A stretch of 64,000 nucleotides of DNA from Sordaria brevicollis (Eukaryota; Ascomycota; Sordariomycetes; Sordariales; Sordariaceae): positions 3,348,001-3,412,000 of the forward strand of contig JAUTDP010000003.1 of NCBI GenBank assembly GCA_033439795.1, read 5' to 3'. The notes beneath the pieces are model-generated. The model did no database searches. It saw nothing but the letters and a program-made list of their open reading frames with translations, and was not told the DNA's origin. Shown piece after piece: positions 46,647 to 57,762 of this stretch (the first letter of the stretch is position 1; every line of letters starts with the position of its first letter). Position numbers and translations under genes: made by a program.

Positions 46647-46899
46647 ATCAAGCAAGTTTAGCACGTTACTTGACTTGAGTGGGTTAAGCAAGACCCCTAT
46701 ACTTACTTGCTTGAAACTTACTTAACTTGTTTGATAATATTTAATTGAAAATATTACGTTTTTAGTATTTTTAAAGTCAAATATACTCTGATTCTTCTTA
46801 TTTCTACCTTCCTAAAACCCCTAAAACTCTATTATAGCTATAAATCCCTTAATAAAAATATTTTTAACCGTTATTCTTCCCCCTATTATTACCGGGAAT

Positions 46900-48214
46900 T
46901 TATATTTAAATTAGATTATAATTAAAATTTTAAACTCTTAATAGTATTAATAAACTCGGTTAAAAAGCTATACTTCTAAATATCGAATATTAATTTAACA
47001 CTATTAAAAAAACGTTTATAATCGTTTATTATAGAAAATATAAATAGGAAGTTTAATACTATATATACTAATTGTAAATATATACTTTAATGCGTTTTCT
47101 ATTAATCTAACGGGTTATTATAAATAAAGATTTTATTATTAAAATAGCGGGGAAGTTTATCCTCCTCTTTTAATTTTAAAGGGAAAGTATTATAAAAGTC
47201 GTAATTAATAAATTAATTATTATTAATTATCCTTACTTATTAATTATTAATATTAATTGGAGGCTCCTCAATTAATTTATTAGCGTAATTAATATTATAA
47301 ATAAATAGGAAACCGCTAAGGATATTATTATACTCTTTAATAATAAATTATTTACGTACCTACCTCCTATAGTAATTAGGATATAAAATAAACGCGGTTT
47401 AATATATAGGGTATATTTCCATTTTATTACGGTATTACTTTAGCTTCGTAATTACGCGATTAAGGATATAACTAACGGCTTTTATACTTTTATTAATTAA
47501 ATCGTTATTATAATTAATTAAAGGACTATCGTTTAACTCCGTAGCCGTTAATTATAAAACTCGTAAAGGTCGAAATAATAATAACTAAAAAGGTTAAGAA
47601 TTAGGGATTTTAATAGGTAATTTAATAGGGTTAATACGGATACGATAACAACGGCGAAGAGGAGGTTAAATAGAAGTAAGAGTAATAATAAAAATAATAA
47701 TTATATAAATATTAAATTCTAGGATTTCTAATCCTTTAAAAGGTTTAAAAGCAAACTCTCTTTAGAACCTAACCCTTATTACCTCTAACCGTATAATTAA
47801 ACGATATAAATTAAATATAATTAAATTAAATTAAGGAATATATATTTCGAATTTTTTAATAAAATCTTTAAACGGTCTTATTATTTTTATAATAATAATA
47901 AAAATAGCCTAATTATTATTATTAAATTAATCCTCTTTAAAGAATTTCTTTTTATTATTTAAATAATTTACTATTTCGTTAACGTAATAATTAATATATT
48001 TACAAAGCTTCTAAGCATAGCGGATTATTTGGTAATTGGAATTCTAACGCGTCGTATTATTAAAGATAACGCTAATATAAGGGGAAAATTTATTATTATT
48101 AATAATAGAATTAAAAAAGGGATTCAATTTATCATTGTACGTATCCCTACGGTTGAAATATATAATTTACTTAAATTTAATATAACGCTAAGGACTTTTT
48201 CGAATAAATTGGAT
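46900..48214 (-). pseudogene. hAT transposase relic, C-terminal part
   Basis: Read through stops on the minus strand, 47180-46930 gives the hAT dimerisation domain: YNNPLD-stop-WKTH, IYLQLVYIVLNFLFI, INDYKRFFNSVKLIFDI and YSFLTEFINTIKSLKF. Family members carry NPLxWWK, YPxLAxMALDxLSIPxSS and RxFSSAKLxxS in this order. TGG to TAG and similar changes show RIP. The gypsy insertion at 48220 separates it from the N-terminal part. Confidence 0.8.
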
Positions 48215-48219
48215 AATAT
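48215..48219. repeat. Left target-site duplication of nested gypsy
   Basis: AATAT, identical to 55475-55479, directly outside the LTR ends. Five bases is standard for Ty3/gypsy integration. Confidence 0.85.
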
Positions 48220-48474
48220 TGTTACGAGCGACGTGGTTACGAGAGACAAGCTTAATACGTTGAATCTAGGTCTATTGTAGAATTATAAGATGAAGAAGAA
48301 AAGAAAAAAAACGAATAAAGGGCGCGCCCCGCGCTAGGGTTTTATACCTAGGCGCGGGCGACCCACGAAGGCGGCACGCAGTTACGTATATTGGTGCGGT
48401 TAACCTTTATTAGGTAACCGCCCGAGCGATAACCGGTCCGCTAAATAAGGACCCTATTCGCTAACGCTATAATA
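48220..48474 (-). repeat. 3' LTR of nested gypsy (left copy)
   Basis: 255 bp, starting TGTTACGAGCGACGTGG on plus. A CpG-dense core (AAAGGGCGCGCCCCGCGC) survives. Its first 80 bp are less mutated than in the right LTR, while its last 100 bp are more mutated, ending ATAATA where the right copy ends GTGACA. Confidence 0.92.
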
Positions 48475-48490
48475 TTACCCCCCCCTCCGA
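48475..48490 (-). other. Polypurine tract of nested gypsy
   Basis: On the minus strand the sequence next to the 3' LTR contains CGGAGGGGGGGT, a purine run in the right place to prime plus-strand DNA synthesis. It stands out within AT-rich DNA and fixes the element orientation. Confidence 0.75.
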
Positions 48491-49399
48491 AAAAAATTCG
48501 CCCCGAATCTTCGAAATATTAGAATTATTATTATATATAAAGTAGGTCCTTTATTTCTTAGCGCTTACTATCTTTTTTAACTTCTTTATACCCTTCTTTA
48601 AAGGAATATTATTATCCGGGTAATTTTTATTAAATTCCTTTATTTCCGCCTTTTATAATTATTTCTCTAAATATAGCGGCGGGTTTAAATATTTTAAGTA
48701 CGCTTTATAATAAGCTTATAATAATTTAAATGAATTTTTAAAATTCTTAACGTTATAGAATTTTAAGTCCGGGTTATAACCTTTTTAATTTATTCGGTAT
48801 TAGAATTTATTAAAATATATTCGAAAAATTAGGATTTCCTTTACTTCCTATTTAATATCGTTTTTTATATATTCCTTTATTAATTCTTTTAATTTTTAAT
48901 TAGGTAATAAATTATTAAAGTATTTCTAAAGCTTATTAATATAAAAAATATCTATTCTTTTCTAACCCTTTAGTATTTCTAATTAAAACGAATAATTATA
49001 CTTTTCCTTAATTTTAAAATATTGGTTCGTTAGAGGAAAGTCGAATTTATAATTTGGTTAGTCCGTAAATTCACTCCGCTTAATAATAAATACCCTATTA
49101 TTAAATCCGAAATTTAGGATACGTCGATATTTATTTAATTATTTAATTATCCGCTCTTAAATTTTAATAATAAATTCTCTTACTTTATTTATATATTTTC
49201 AGATCCGATTTATTAAATTTTGCGCGTTTTCCCGGCTAAATTTTTCTTTAATCGTTAATCGTACGCCGTTAAAATTAATTTAAACCTCTTAATTTAAAAT
49301 TCCAGGTATCGGGAATCCTCTTAATATTTTATACGGTTATATTCTATTTAAATTATTATACGGTATTCCTATTCATACCGTATTTATTATTAAAATCGC

Positions 49400-52000
49400 T
49401 TTTAATTAATTATTTTAAAAGTAATTAATAAAGGGACGAAGACGTTAATCGAAATATTCGTTTATAATTTTAATTTACCCTATAGTTTAATTATATCCTA
49501 AGGAGGTTAATTTTTATTTAATATTTAGAATTTTAATTAATTCATTTATAAAATCCAATACAAATTAAGGGCCTTTATCCGAAATAATTTCGCTTAATAA
49601 TTTATAAATATAGTAAAAGCTTTTATAATATATATAGGCTACGTTTCGGGCTATTATTATTATAAAATAAAAGATAATTTATAATATTTTATTTAATTAA
49701 TTTATTATTATAAATACGTTATCGAATTTTCGTTTATTTTTGGATATAATTTTGGAATTTATAATTAAATTCTATTAAATACGCTAAACCGTTAAAATAA
49801 ATTTTAATTTATTAAGGGTTTTATTTTGGGGAATTTTCGAAATATAATATATTACGTAATTAGTAACGAAGCGATCGATATTACCAATTATTCCTAATTA
49901 CTAATATTATATAAATATTAAACGTTTTATTTTATTTCAACCCGGATAAATAATAATAATTTTTATATATAATTTGTAAATAATTTAGGCTTTTAAAGTA
50001 CTGGGTAGTATAATAAATTTATCGAAACGGGTAAGAATTTTATTAATAATAAATCGATACTTATTTTCCCCCCTTTTAATTATATTTCGATAAATTTCTA
50101 AATTCGGGTAAATTTTATTTTCGAAAATAAAGCGATTTATAAATAAATAACTTTCTAATTATTCTTCCCGGGTTCCTTTTATAATTTTAGAATTAATTTT
50201 TATAATAACTATATTTAGAGATATAATCGACGTATAGACCGTATTGATATTATTAATTATATTATTAAATTATACTATTTAATTATTATTGAAGTTTTTG
50301 AAAATTTAAAAGGTTTTTTATATTTTTTATTTTATTTTTTAATTCTTTAAATCTTTTACCTTCCTTAATAATACGTCCGCGGTATTATTTTCCTTTTTTA
50401 GCCGGTAAAAAATAATAAAATAATATTAAAATAAGAATTCGGCTTACCTAATTTATTATAAGTTTAAAAATCTTTTAGTATTAAATTATTTGAGGGCTTT
50501 ATTATCTATTAGGATTAAAAAGGGCTCGTATAAATTAATAAATTTAATTCTCTAATATTATAAAGCTCTAATAATAGTTATTAATTTTTTATTATAAATA
50601 GAATAATTATATTTTACGCTGTATATTATTTTTAAATAAAAGGTAACCGGTCGCTATTTATTATTAATTAATTATAATAATACGCCGGCTACTATTCTAT
50701 TAAACGCGTTTATTTTTATATATATTAGGCGTTCGTATTAGAAATAGGCTAAAATAAGCGTTAATAATAAACGACTTTTAAATTCTTTAAGCGCAATTTA
50801 ATAATCTTTATTCTAATTAAAAATTTCTCCTTTCCTAATTATAATTATTAAAAGCTTTATTATTCGATTATAATCTTTAATAAAGCGTTTATAGAAATTA
50901 TAAAAGTTTAAGAAAGATTATATCCTTTATATATTCGTTGGAATTTATTAATCCTTTACAATTATAATCTTCTAAAGGTCTACCAATACGCTATTAATTC
51001 TAATAATAAAATTTAGGAATTTAGTTTTTTTAACGTAGAATTCGCATTTATCTAAATCCGCCTATAGGCCGGCCGCCTTTAATTTAATTAATACTTTCTT
51101 AATATAAATTTTATACTCTTTTAGATTATTCGAAAAGATAAAGATATTATTAATATATATATTATAGAAGTCGTCGAAATAATTTATTAATATTTCGTAA
51201 ATATAGCGTTAAAATATTAATAGCCTATTAATTAATTTAAAGGGTAAGACCTTATATTTATAAGCGCCGTATTTTATTCGGAATATCGTAAACTCCTTAT
51301 CGTCTAAATATATACAAATTTAATAAAAGGCCTATTTAATATTAATTTTCGAAAAAATCTTTATTTAATTAATTTTAATAATAATTATATCAATTAACGG
51401 TAACGGATACCGGTTTTTTTTAATAATAACGTTAAACTTTTAATAATTAATATAAAACTTTAATTTATTATTGGCCTTAAACGCGAAAAAGATAGGCGCG
51501 GCCTAAAGTACCGAATTATTTTCAATAAAATTTTTAATTAATACTTTATTAATATATTTCCGGTAGGTTTCTAATTCGTTTATTAATATTTTATATAATA
51601 GATTATAATTAAAATCTTCGGGTTTCGTTCCGTTTATTAAATTAATTTTATAATTATTAGTATAATAATTCGGTAAAGTATTAAATTCTTTTTTATTAAA
51701 TATATTTAAATATTTATAAGTATATTCCGGAATTTCCTTCTTAATTCGCTTATATAATTTTATTTTATCCTTAACGAAAGCCTATCTTTTTTAATCGTCG
51801 ATAAATCGGTCGAATTTATAAAGGTTAGTAATTCCTATATATTTTCGTTTAATAAATATAAAGAAAGCGTTAATACCGACGATAATAAAATCGTTATAAT
51901 ATTTATATTATCCTACGCCATTGCGTTTTAATCGGTATTAACTATACGCGTCTTCTCTTTAATAAAGATCGTTCTTTCGTTCGGTTTCGAATATTTCGAT
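49400..52000 (-). pseudogene. Pol relic (reverse transcriptase, RNase H, integrase) of nested gypsy
   Basis: On the minus strand, 51180-51000 reads YIYINNIFIFSNNLKEYK then KLKAAGL and DLDKCEFYVKKTKFLNFII. This corresponds to the RT YIDDILIFSxxxxEH and KCEFxVxxxxFLGFI boxes with both catalytic Asp changed to Asn. About 49590-49400 gives IISDKGP, FVLDFINELIKILNIK, KLTSLGY and NEYF, the integrase core around its central Asp. The frame has stops throughout. Confidence 0.82.
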
Positions 52001-52699
52001 ATATTTACGTCGCGTAAATATTGTATCGTCTTCCTATCGTAGGGCGCGTTAATCTATTAATTCGCGTTCTATTTTTATTAAATTCTCGTCCTTTTTTAAT
52101 TAAACGGGTTTTTCCCTAAACTCTTCGAAAAATTTAATCGGTCGGCCGTATTTTATTAAAAGTAATAGGGAGGGAATTATATCGGCGAAGGCCTCGAATT
52201 CGAAAATCCGTTTATTAAATATTGAAAGAATAATAATTATTTTATCGAAAATTAATTTAATATTAATAACGTTTATTAAGACTTTATATTTTTTTAATTA
52301 ATATTTACTTAAAATAACGTTATAACCCGAATTAACGATAATTATTACCTTTTTATTAAATTTTTAACTTTATACTTTAATCGGTCTTTTTAAATATTAA
52401 TCAATCGTTTTATTATATTATCCGGTATAATTTCCTACGGCGTAAGGTTAGAATTTATATAATTTTTCTATTCTTTATTTTATTATATTATTTATAAAAT
52501 CTTTATTTATAAAAATATTATTATTTATTCCCAAATTAATAAACGTATCGTTTATAAATAAAGTTTTTCTATTATTACTTATTATAATATAGGACGTAAT
52601 TAAAATTAACCTATTTAAATAATTTTTTAAAAATCTTTTATCTATTTTTATTTTCTCTAATAGTATTTCTTTTAGGTTCTTTCTAAAATAAATATTTAT

Positions 52700-54500
52700 T
52701 AATTTAATCCTTAGAAAGGAATTTAATATTCCTAAAGTAATTAATTTTCCGCTTTATTATCGGCCGGTTTATTATCCTCTTTATTTTTATAATTATAATA
52801 ATCGACGAATTCGTTAATACGGTTAGGGTTACCGTTATAACGGTTAGAATAATTATAAAAATAATATTTAATTTCTTTATATACGAAATATTTATTTTCT
52901 TCGAATAATTTACAGGCCTCCTTACGAATTATATTAGGGGCGTAATAGGAATTACTTCAATTACTATTACCGGTATTAATATTATTATTAGTAATATTAT
53001 TAAAATTTTTATTAGAATTATTAGAACCCCTAACTTTATTAAATAAATTCGAAGAAGAAAAGGTATTTTTATCCTTTTCTTTATTATCCTTTTTAGCCTT
53101 ATTATTATAGAAAATATATTAATTAATTTCGACCGCCTTCTTAATTATTAAAGTATATTAATTAAAAATTATATCCTTTTATTTATATTTTTAGAAAAGG
53201 GCATTTTAAATATTATTAGGGAATTTCTAATTAAATTCTTACTTCTATAAATGGGGCGGGCGATTATATTCTCCGGTTAAACGAACGAATTTATTACGGA
53301 ATTCTTAAAAATTATTATTTATTTCGAATTTTAAATCGTTAAATTTATAAATAACTTTCTTTTTACAATCGTAATTATAATATTCGGTACGCAAATAGGT
53401 TAATAATTCGTCAAAAGTTTTAATATTATAAAGGTTATTAGCGAAGTAGGGCTTAAAATTTTGAATAATTTTATTAACGGTATAATTTTTAATATATATC
53501 TTTTTAATTTCGTTATTAAAAAAATAATCGGTATTTAATTTAAATTTATTAAAAATACGGCGATATTAAATATCGAAGGTAATAGTATTTTTATCCTTCT
53601 TATTATAGAAATAGGGCGGGTCTTTCTTTTTAATTAATAAACGTTTATAATTAATTATAGAGAAGTCGGTAATAAGGGTCTCTTTACGACGGCCTCCTTT
53701 ATTATTATCCTTATTATAATTAATATAATTAGTATAATCGTAATATTCGAAATTTTCGGGAATTAAGAAAGCGACCTTCTTTTTATAAAGATTAATATTT
53801 TCTTTATAAAAATCGATATTCTCTTTAATTAAAATAGTAATTATAATATATAGATCGGTTACGTCGCTATCCCGGGTAATTATTATTCTTTTTAATTTTT
53901 TAATTTAAACCTTTATAATTATTAGGTTATTTTCAATTTTAACGAATTCTTTCTCTTTTTCGATTAAATTACGGCGGGTTTTATTCTATTTAATTAAAAA
54001 ACGGGGATAGGAAGGGTAGCCCTTAATCGAAATATTATTTTTTTATTCGTAAGGGGTACTTTATTTATTAATACGGCCGTTATTAAATAGGGTATTATTT
54101 TAAACTTCTTTATCGTCGGATAAGTCTTTATTTTAATTATTATTAAACGGAATATTATTTTAAACTCCTTTATTAAAATAATCGGTAATTTAGCGTAGCG
54201 TAGTAAATTGGGCTTAGAATTTACGGTTCTTTTCGCGTAATATAGCGTTTTTATAACGTAAAGTTTCGTAATCGTCCGATTCGAAGTTAGGATTTTTATT
54301 TCTACGGGCCTCTAATAATTAGCGCGTTAAGAATGTATTTTTATTTTATTCTTTACGTAAATCTTTACGGAAGCGTTTATTATCTATTTTAGCGCCCTTC
54401 TAATATTTTAATAGGTTAACGGCGTATTCGTATATTTATCTTAAATTAGTATTTAAATTAATAGCGATAATTTAATATCCCTATTATTAAGAAAAAATAA
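52700..54500 (-). pseudogene. Gag relic of nested gypsy
   Basis: On the minus strand, 52920-52830 reads EACKLFEENKYFVYKEIKYYFYNY. Its spacing fits a C-x2-C-x4-H-x4-C zinc knuckle with the Cys and His codons changed to Tyr by G-to-A transitions. Charged, helix-prone fragments lie upstream as expected for capsid, all broken by stops. Confidence 0.6.
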
Positions 54501-55219
54501 CCTCGGCTAGGATAATTCGTAATTTAATTTCTTTAAAAATAATATATACGCCTTCGGGATCTTCGATAATAAATTTAAAAATATCGAAGTTTATTAATAG
54601 AATATTATTATTATTTTATTCCCAATAATTTTAACCTATAGCCGTTAAAATTTTAAAAGCAAAAGTTAAATAACCCTTATTATATTAAGCTTAATACTTC
54701 GCAATCGTATTAATCTTCGTATATAGGAAGCCGAATAAATCTTCTATATTAAACGTATAACGAACGTTAGTAAATTTATTAATAATTTCCTAATTGAAAA
54801 ATATAATAACTTTATTTATATCCTTTAAAATATTATAATCCTTTAAATTAAATTTATCGATATTACGTAATTAAATATCCTACTTTTCTTTAAAGGTACC
54901 GATTATAATATCATTAAACGAACGACGTTTAAAAATATCGTTTTATTAAATAATTATATTAAAAATAATAAATATATCCGTAATATTAAATTTAATTTAT
55001 TCAATTACGAATTTATTAAATATATTCTTCTTTTAAACTTCGTTTATTTAAATATTTTCAATAGTAAATAATTTAGCGGTTTTAATTACGGTAGCTTTCT
55101 CGTTAGGGGTATACGCTATTATAATTAATTGCAAAGGTATATACTATAATTACTTTAATCGGTAAATAAATTTAGGATATTTAAATACCTTTTTAGTATA
55201 TTAAGAATAATTTTATAAT

Positions 55220-55474
55220 TATTACGAGCGATGTGGTTACGAGAGATAAGTTTAATACGTTGAATTTAGGTTTATTGTAGAATTATAAAATGAAGAAGAA
55301 AAGAAGAAAAACGAGTAAAGGGCGCGCCCCGCGCTAGGGTTTTATACTTAGGCGCGGGCGACCTACGAAGGCGGTACGCAGTTACGTGCGCTGGTGCGGT
55401 CAACCTTTGTTAGGTGACCGCCCGAGCGACAACCGGTCCGCCAGATAGGGACCCTGTCCGCCAGCGCCGTGACA
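55220..55474 (-). repeat. 5' LTR of nested gypsy (right copy)
   Basis: 255 bp, aligned without gaps by eye to 48220-48474. It starts TATTACGAGCGATGTGG (RIP-changed TG) and ends GCGCCGTGACA, with the terminal CA intact. The AATAT duplication follows directly. Confidence 0.92.
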
Positions 55475-55479
55475 AATAT
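55475..55479. repeat. Right target-site duplication of nested gypsy
   Basis: AATAT, identical to 48215-48219. Confidence 0.85.
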
Positions 55480-56760
55480 TATAAAACCGATTAACCGGGT
55501 TAACTTTCCTCTATTCCTATAATAAAATATCCTTATCGATTATAAAAAGGCGGGTAAATAAATTCCTATCTTCAATTATTCTAAATAACCTTCCTTTTAT
55601 AATAGCCTTTATATTAAAATTAAGAATATAATTAAAGTAATAAAGGCGGCGGGAAGTAACCTTATTCTCAAACTCTTTATAAATAAGGGCTAAATTAATA
55701 CCCTTTATAATATAATAAATATAACGGTTATTAATATCGATATTATTATATTAAAAGTATTTAATATCGTTAATACGGATTTCGAATTTCTAGAAAACCT
55801 TTAATATTATTTATATAATATTTTCGCCGTTATAATTACCGTATATTTTATAAAGACTTAATAAATTATTCCTAATAATATAAATAAAATTTATATAATA
55901 AATAAAAATAGAAAGGATAGCTAAATTATTCAATAAAATCTAAAAATCGAAGGAAAAATACTTTTTAAAATAAAAATTGAGGAAGCGAATTTTAAACTTC
56001 TCGAAATAAATTATATATTTATTTTAAATTTAAATAATTAACGAATAATACAATTTAGGTAATAGGTTAATCGTTATATTACTATTTATTAACTTTAATA
56101 ATCCCTTAAAAATAAAATTCTCGATAAAAAAATATAAGAGCCTTTTAATAATAGTTATTTCTATTATTAATTCGCGGAATCTCTTATTAATAAATTTTAA
56201 AATAGGCTATTATTATTATTAATTAAATTCGGTTATAAATTTAGGCCGCTTATAAGTATATTCGTCCGTACCTTTATTATTAATAAATTTATTAATAGAA
56301 TAGTAATAGCGAAGGTAAATAATAATAAATATAATTGCAATAATAACGTAAATTCGCTAATAAAGTTTATAATACTAATAATTTTTAATTTTAATATCGC
56401 TATCTATTTTAATAAAGAAAATACCGTAGGTAACGATCTAAAATATCCGTTTTCCCCGCCCTTCTAACTATCTTTCTAATATATACTAATCGCCTTTAAT
56501 TATAGCCCTCGGCCAAATTATATTATCCAAGGGTAAATCGTTAATAAAAATAACCTCTATTAATTAAAATTATTTATTAATTATTAAACAGTAGTCTCTC
56601 TTAAATACTTCAATTATAGCGATATACGCAAGGGAATCTTTAAAAAAAACGGTAAACGTATTATTTACGGTCGAATTAATTTCGTCGCGGTTTTAAATAA
56701 CGGGCATTATAATAATATTAATAGCGTATAATAATAATTAATATTAATTAATAATAAAAG
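55480..56760 (-). pseudogene. hAT transposase relic, upstream part
   Basis: The minus strand across 55480-55830 reads YIIKGINLALIYKEFENKVTSRRLYYFNYIL before a more degraded stretch, continuing the same strand and element as 46900-48214. The region from 56760 upward is AT-rich with no readable motif, and a BED zinc finger expected near the N-terminus could not be recognised. The frame is broken by many stops. Confidence 0.6.
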
Positions 56761-57169
56761 TAAAGGGTTATTAATAATTATCGAATATAATTAAATTTAA
56801 TTGATTAAGTAGTACTTACGTAGTGCGAATAGCGTAATAGCGTTAGCGATATTACTTAAAAATATTAATTTTATTAAATTTATACGTAATTAAAAATTCT
56901 AAAAATTTTCGAAATGTAAGCAAATTTTAGTAATTTAGGTACGGGTTACTAGGGTAGGTATGCTTATAGGTTAAAGTTGAACGATCTTACAAGGGTTAAA
57001 AACGGATATTTTTGCACTTTAAACCCTAATTTAAAGATTTTATTAGAATGCTAAGAAGGCGGCCAAATTAATCAAATAAGCAGGACCCCTTATTTAATTT
57101 ACTCAAGCAAGTAGGGACCTCGACTTGACCTACTACTTGCAAGTACTTGCTTATACTTGCTTGCGAAAC

Positions 57170-57189
57170 TTGACTTGTTTCTACCGCTG
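57170..57189. repeat. Right TIR of the hAT element
   Basis: Perfect inverted copy of 46627-46646. Imperfect similarity (a CAAG block) continues a little further in. Confidence 0.92.
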
Positions 57190-57197
57190 GTCTAGCT
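57190..57197. repeat. Right copy of hAT target-site duplication
   Basis: GTCTAGCT, identical to 46619-46626. Confidence 0.9.
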
Positions 57198-57762
57198 ACG
57201 ATAGCCAGGTGCTGTATATACCCTATTTCTCAAGTACCGTATCAGTTTCCCTTTCCCTACTAGAAGGGCATCAGAATCCTCATTTGGGCTAAGAACGCCA
57301 TGGGGTGGCCCAAGAGCTTGAAGGTGCAAGGCGGTTTTAGACGAGACGAGTATCTTTTGGTCCCACTCATCTCATCCAGAAGAATGAGGCTCCCTTCATT
57401 CAGCACTGATCCCAAAACCCTTCAACGTTGGTTACCCGAGCTTTTTCTGCACTTCTGACTTCACCTCCTACCTCCATGCACCGGGCTGACAAGTCAATGG
57501 CTGCTTTGTTCACTTGGTATCTAATTCTGCCCTAGCCGCGCTCTCTTGCGTTTTTCCTTTCTCCTCTCTTTCCACCTCCACATTATCGTCAAGTCATTTT
57601 TTGTCGTCGATTTTCCGCCCGACAGAAAGTATCATTCCACTTCCCTGTTTTTGCTTTCCGGTCTTCCACAGCACATTTCAAGGTAGGACAAGACACCAAA
57701 CCACCCCAACAGGTACGCACGTGAATGTGATCACTGACGCTCTCCAGGAAGAACTGTCCAAA
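57198..57762. other. Region upstream of decayed paralogue D
   Basis: Normal composition resumes directly outside the hAT element. The frame continuing upstream from paralogue D (57514-57762) encodes Ser/Phe-rich sequence unlike the relatives and is probably leader. No TTTAAGG-type promoter was found. Confidence 0.45.

Larger units (their letters stand above)
48220..55474 (-). mobile_element. Complete Ty3/gypsy LTR retrotransposon, RIP-mutated, nested in the hAT element
   Basis: It is 7,255 bp, with 255-bp LTRs at 48220-48474 and 55220-55474, a TG...CA frame and the 5-bp duplication AATAT. It is read on the minus strand: gag near 52700-54500, protease not resolved, reverse transcriptase near 51000-51400, integrase near 49400-50000, then a polypurine tract next to the 3' LTR. 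RT before integrase is the Ty3/gypsy order. Every frame is interrupted by stops. Confidence 0.9.
46627..57189 (-). mobile_element. hAT-family DNA transposon, RIP-mutated, split by a nested gypsy element
   Basis: The ends are a perfect 20-bp inverted pair (46627-46646 and 57170-57189) starting CAGCGGTAG, which fits the hAT end consensus YARNG. They are flanked by the 8-bp direct repeat GTCTAGCT. Multiple ACTTG/CAAGT motifs lie inside each end, as subterminal repeats of hAT elements do. The span is 10,563 bp; without the 7,255-bp gypsy and its 5-bp duplication the hAT is about 3.3 kb, a normal size. The transposase lies on the minus strand. The outer 100 bp at each end are little mutated, while the interior is heavily AT-rich. 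Confidence 0.9.

Noticed and set aside
48029..48280. 83-codon plus frame spanning the hAT/gypsy junction
   Set aside because: It crosses the target duplication and LTR edge, and the transposase is on the other strand. It is chance.
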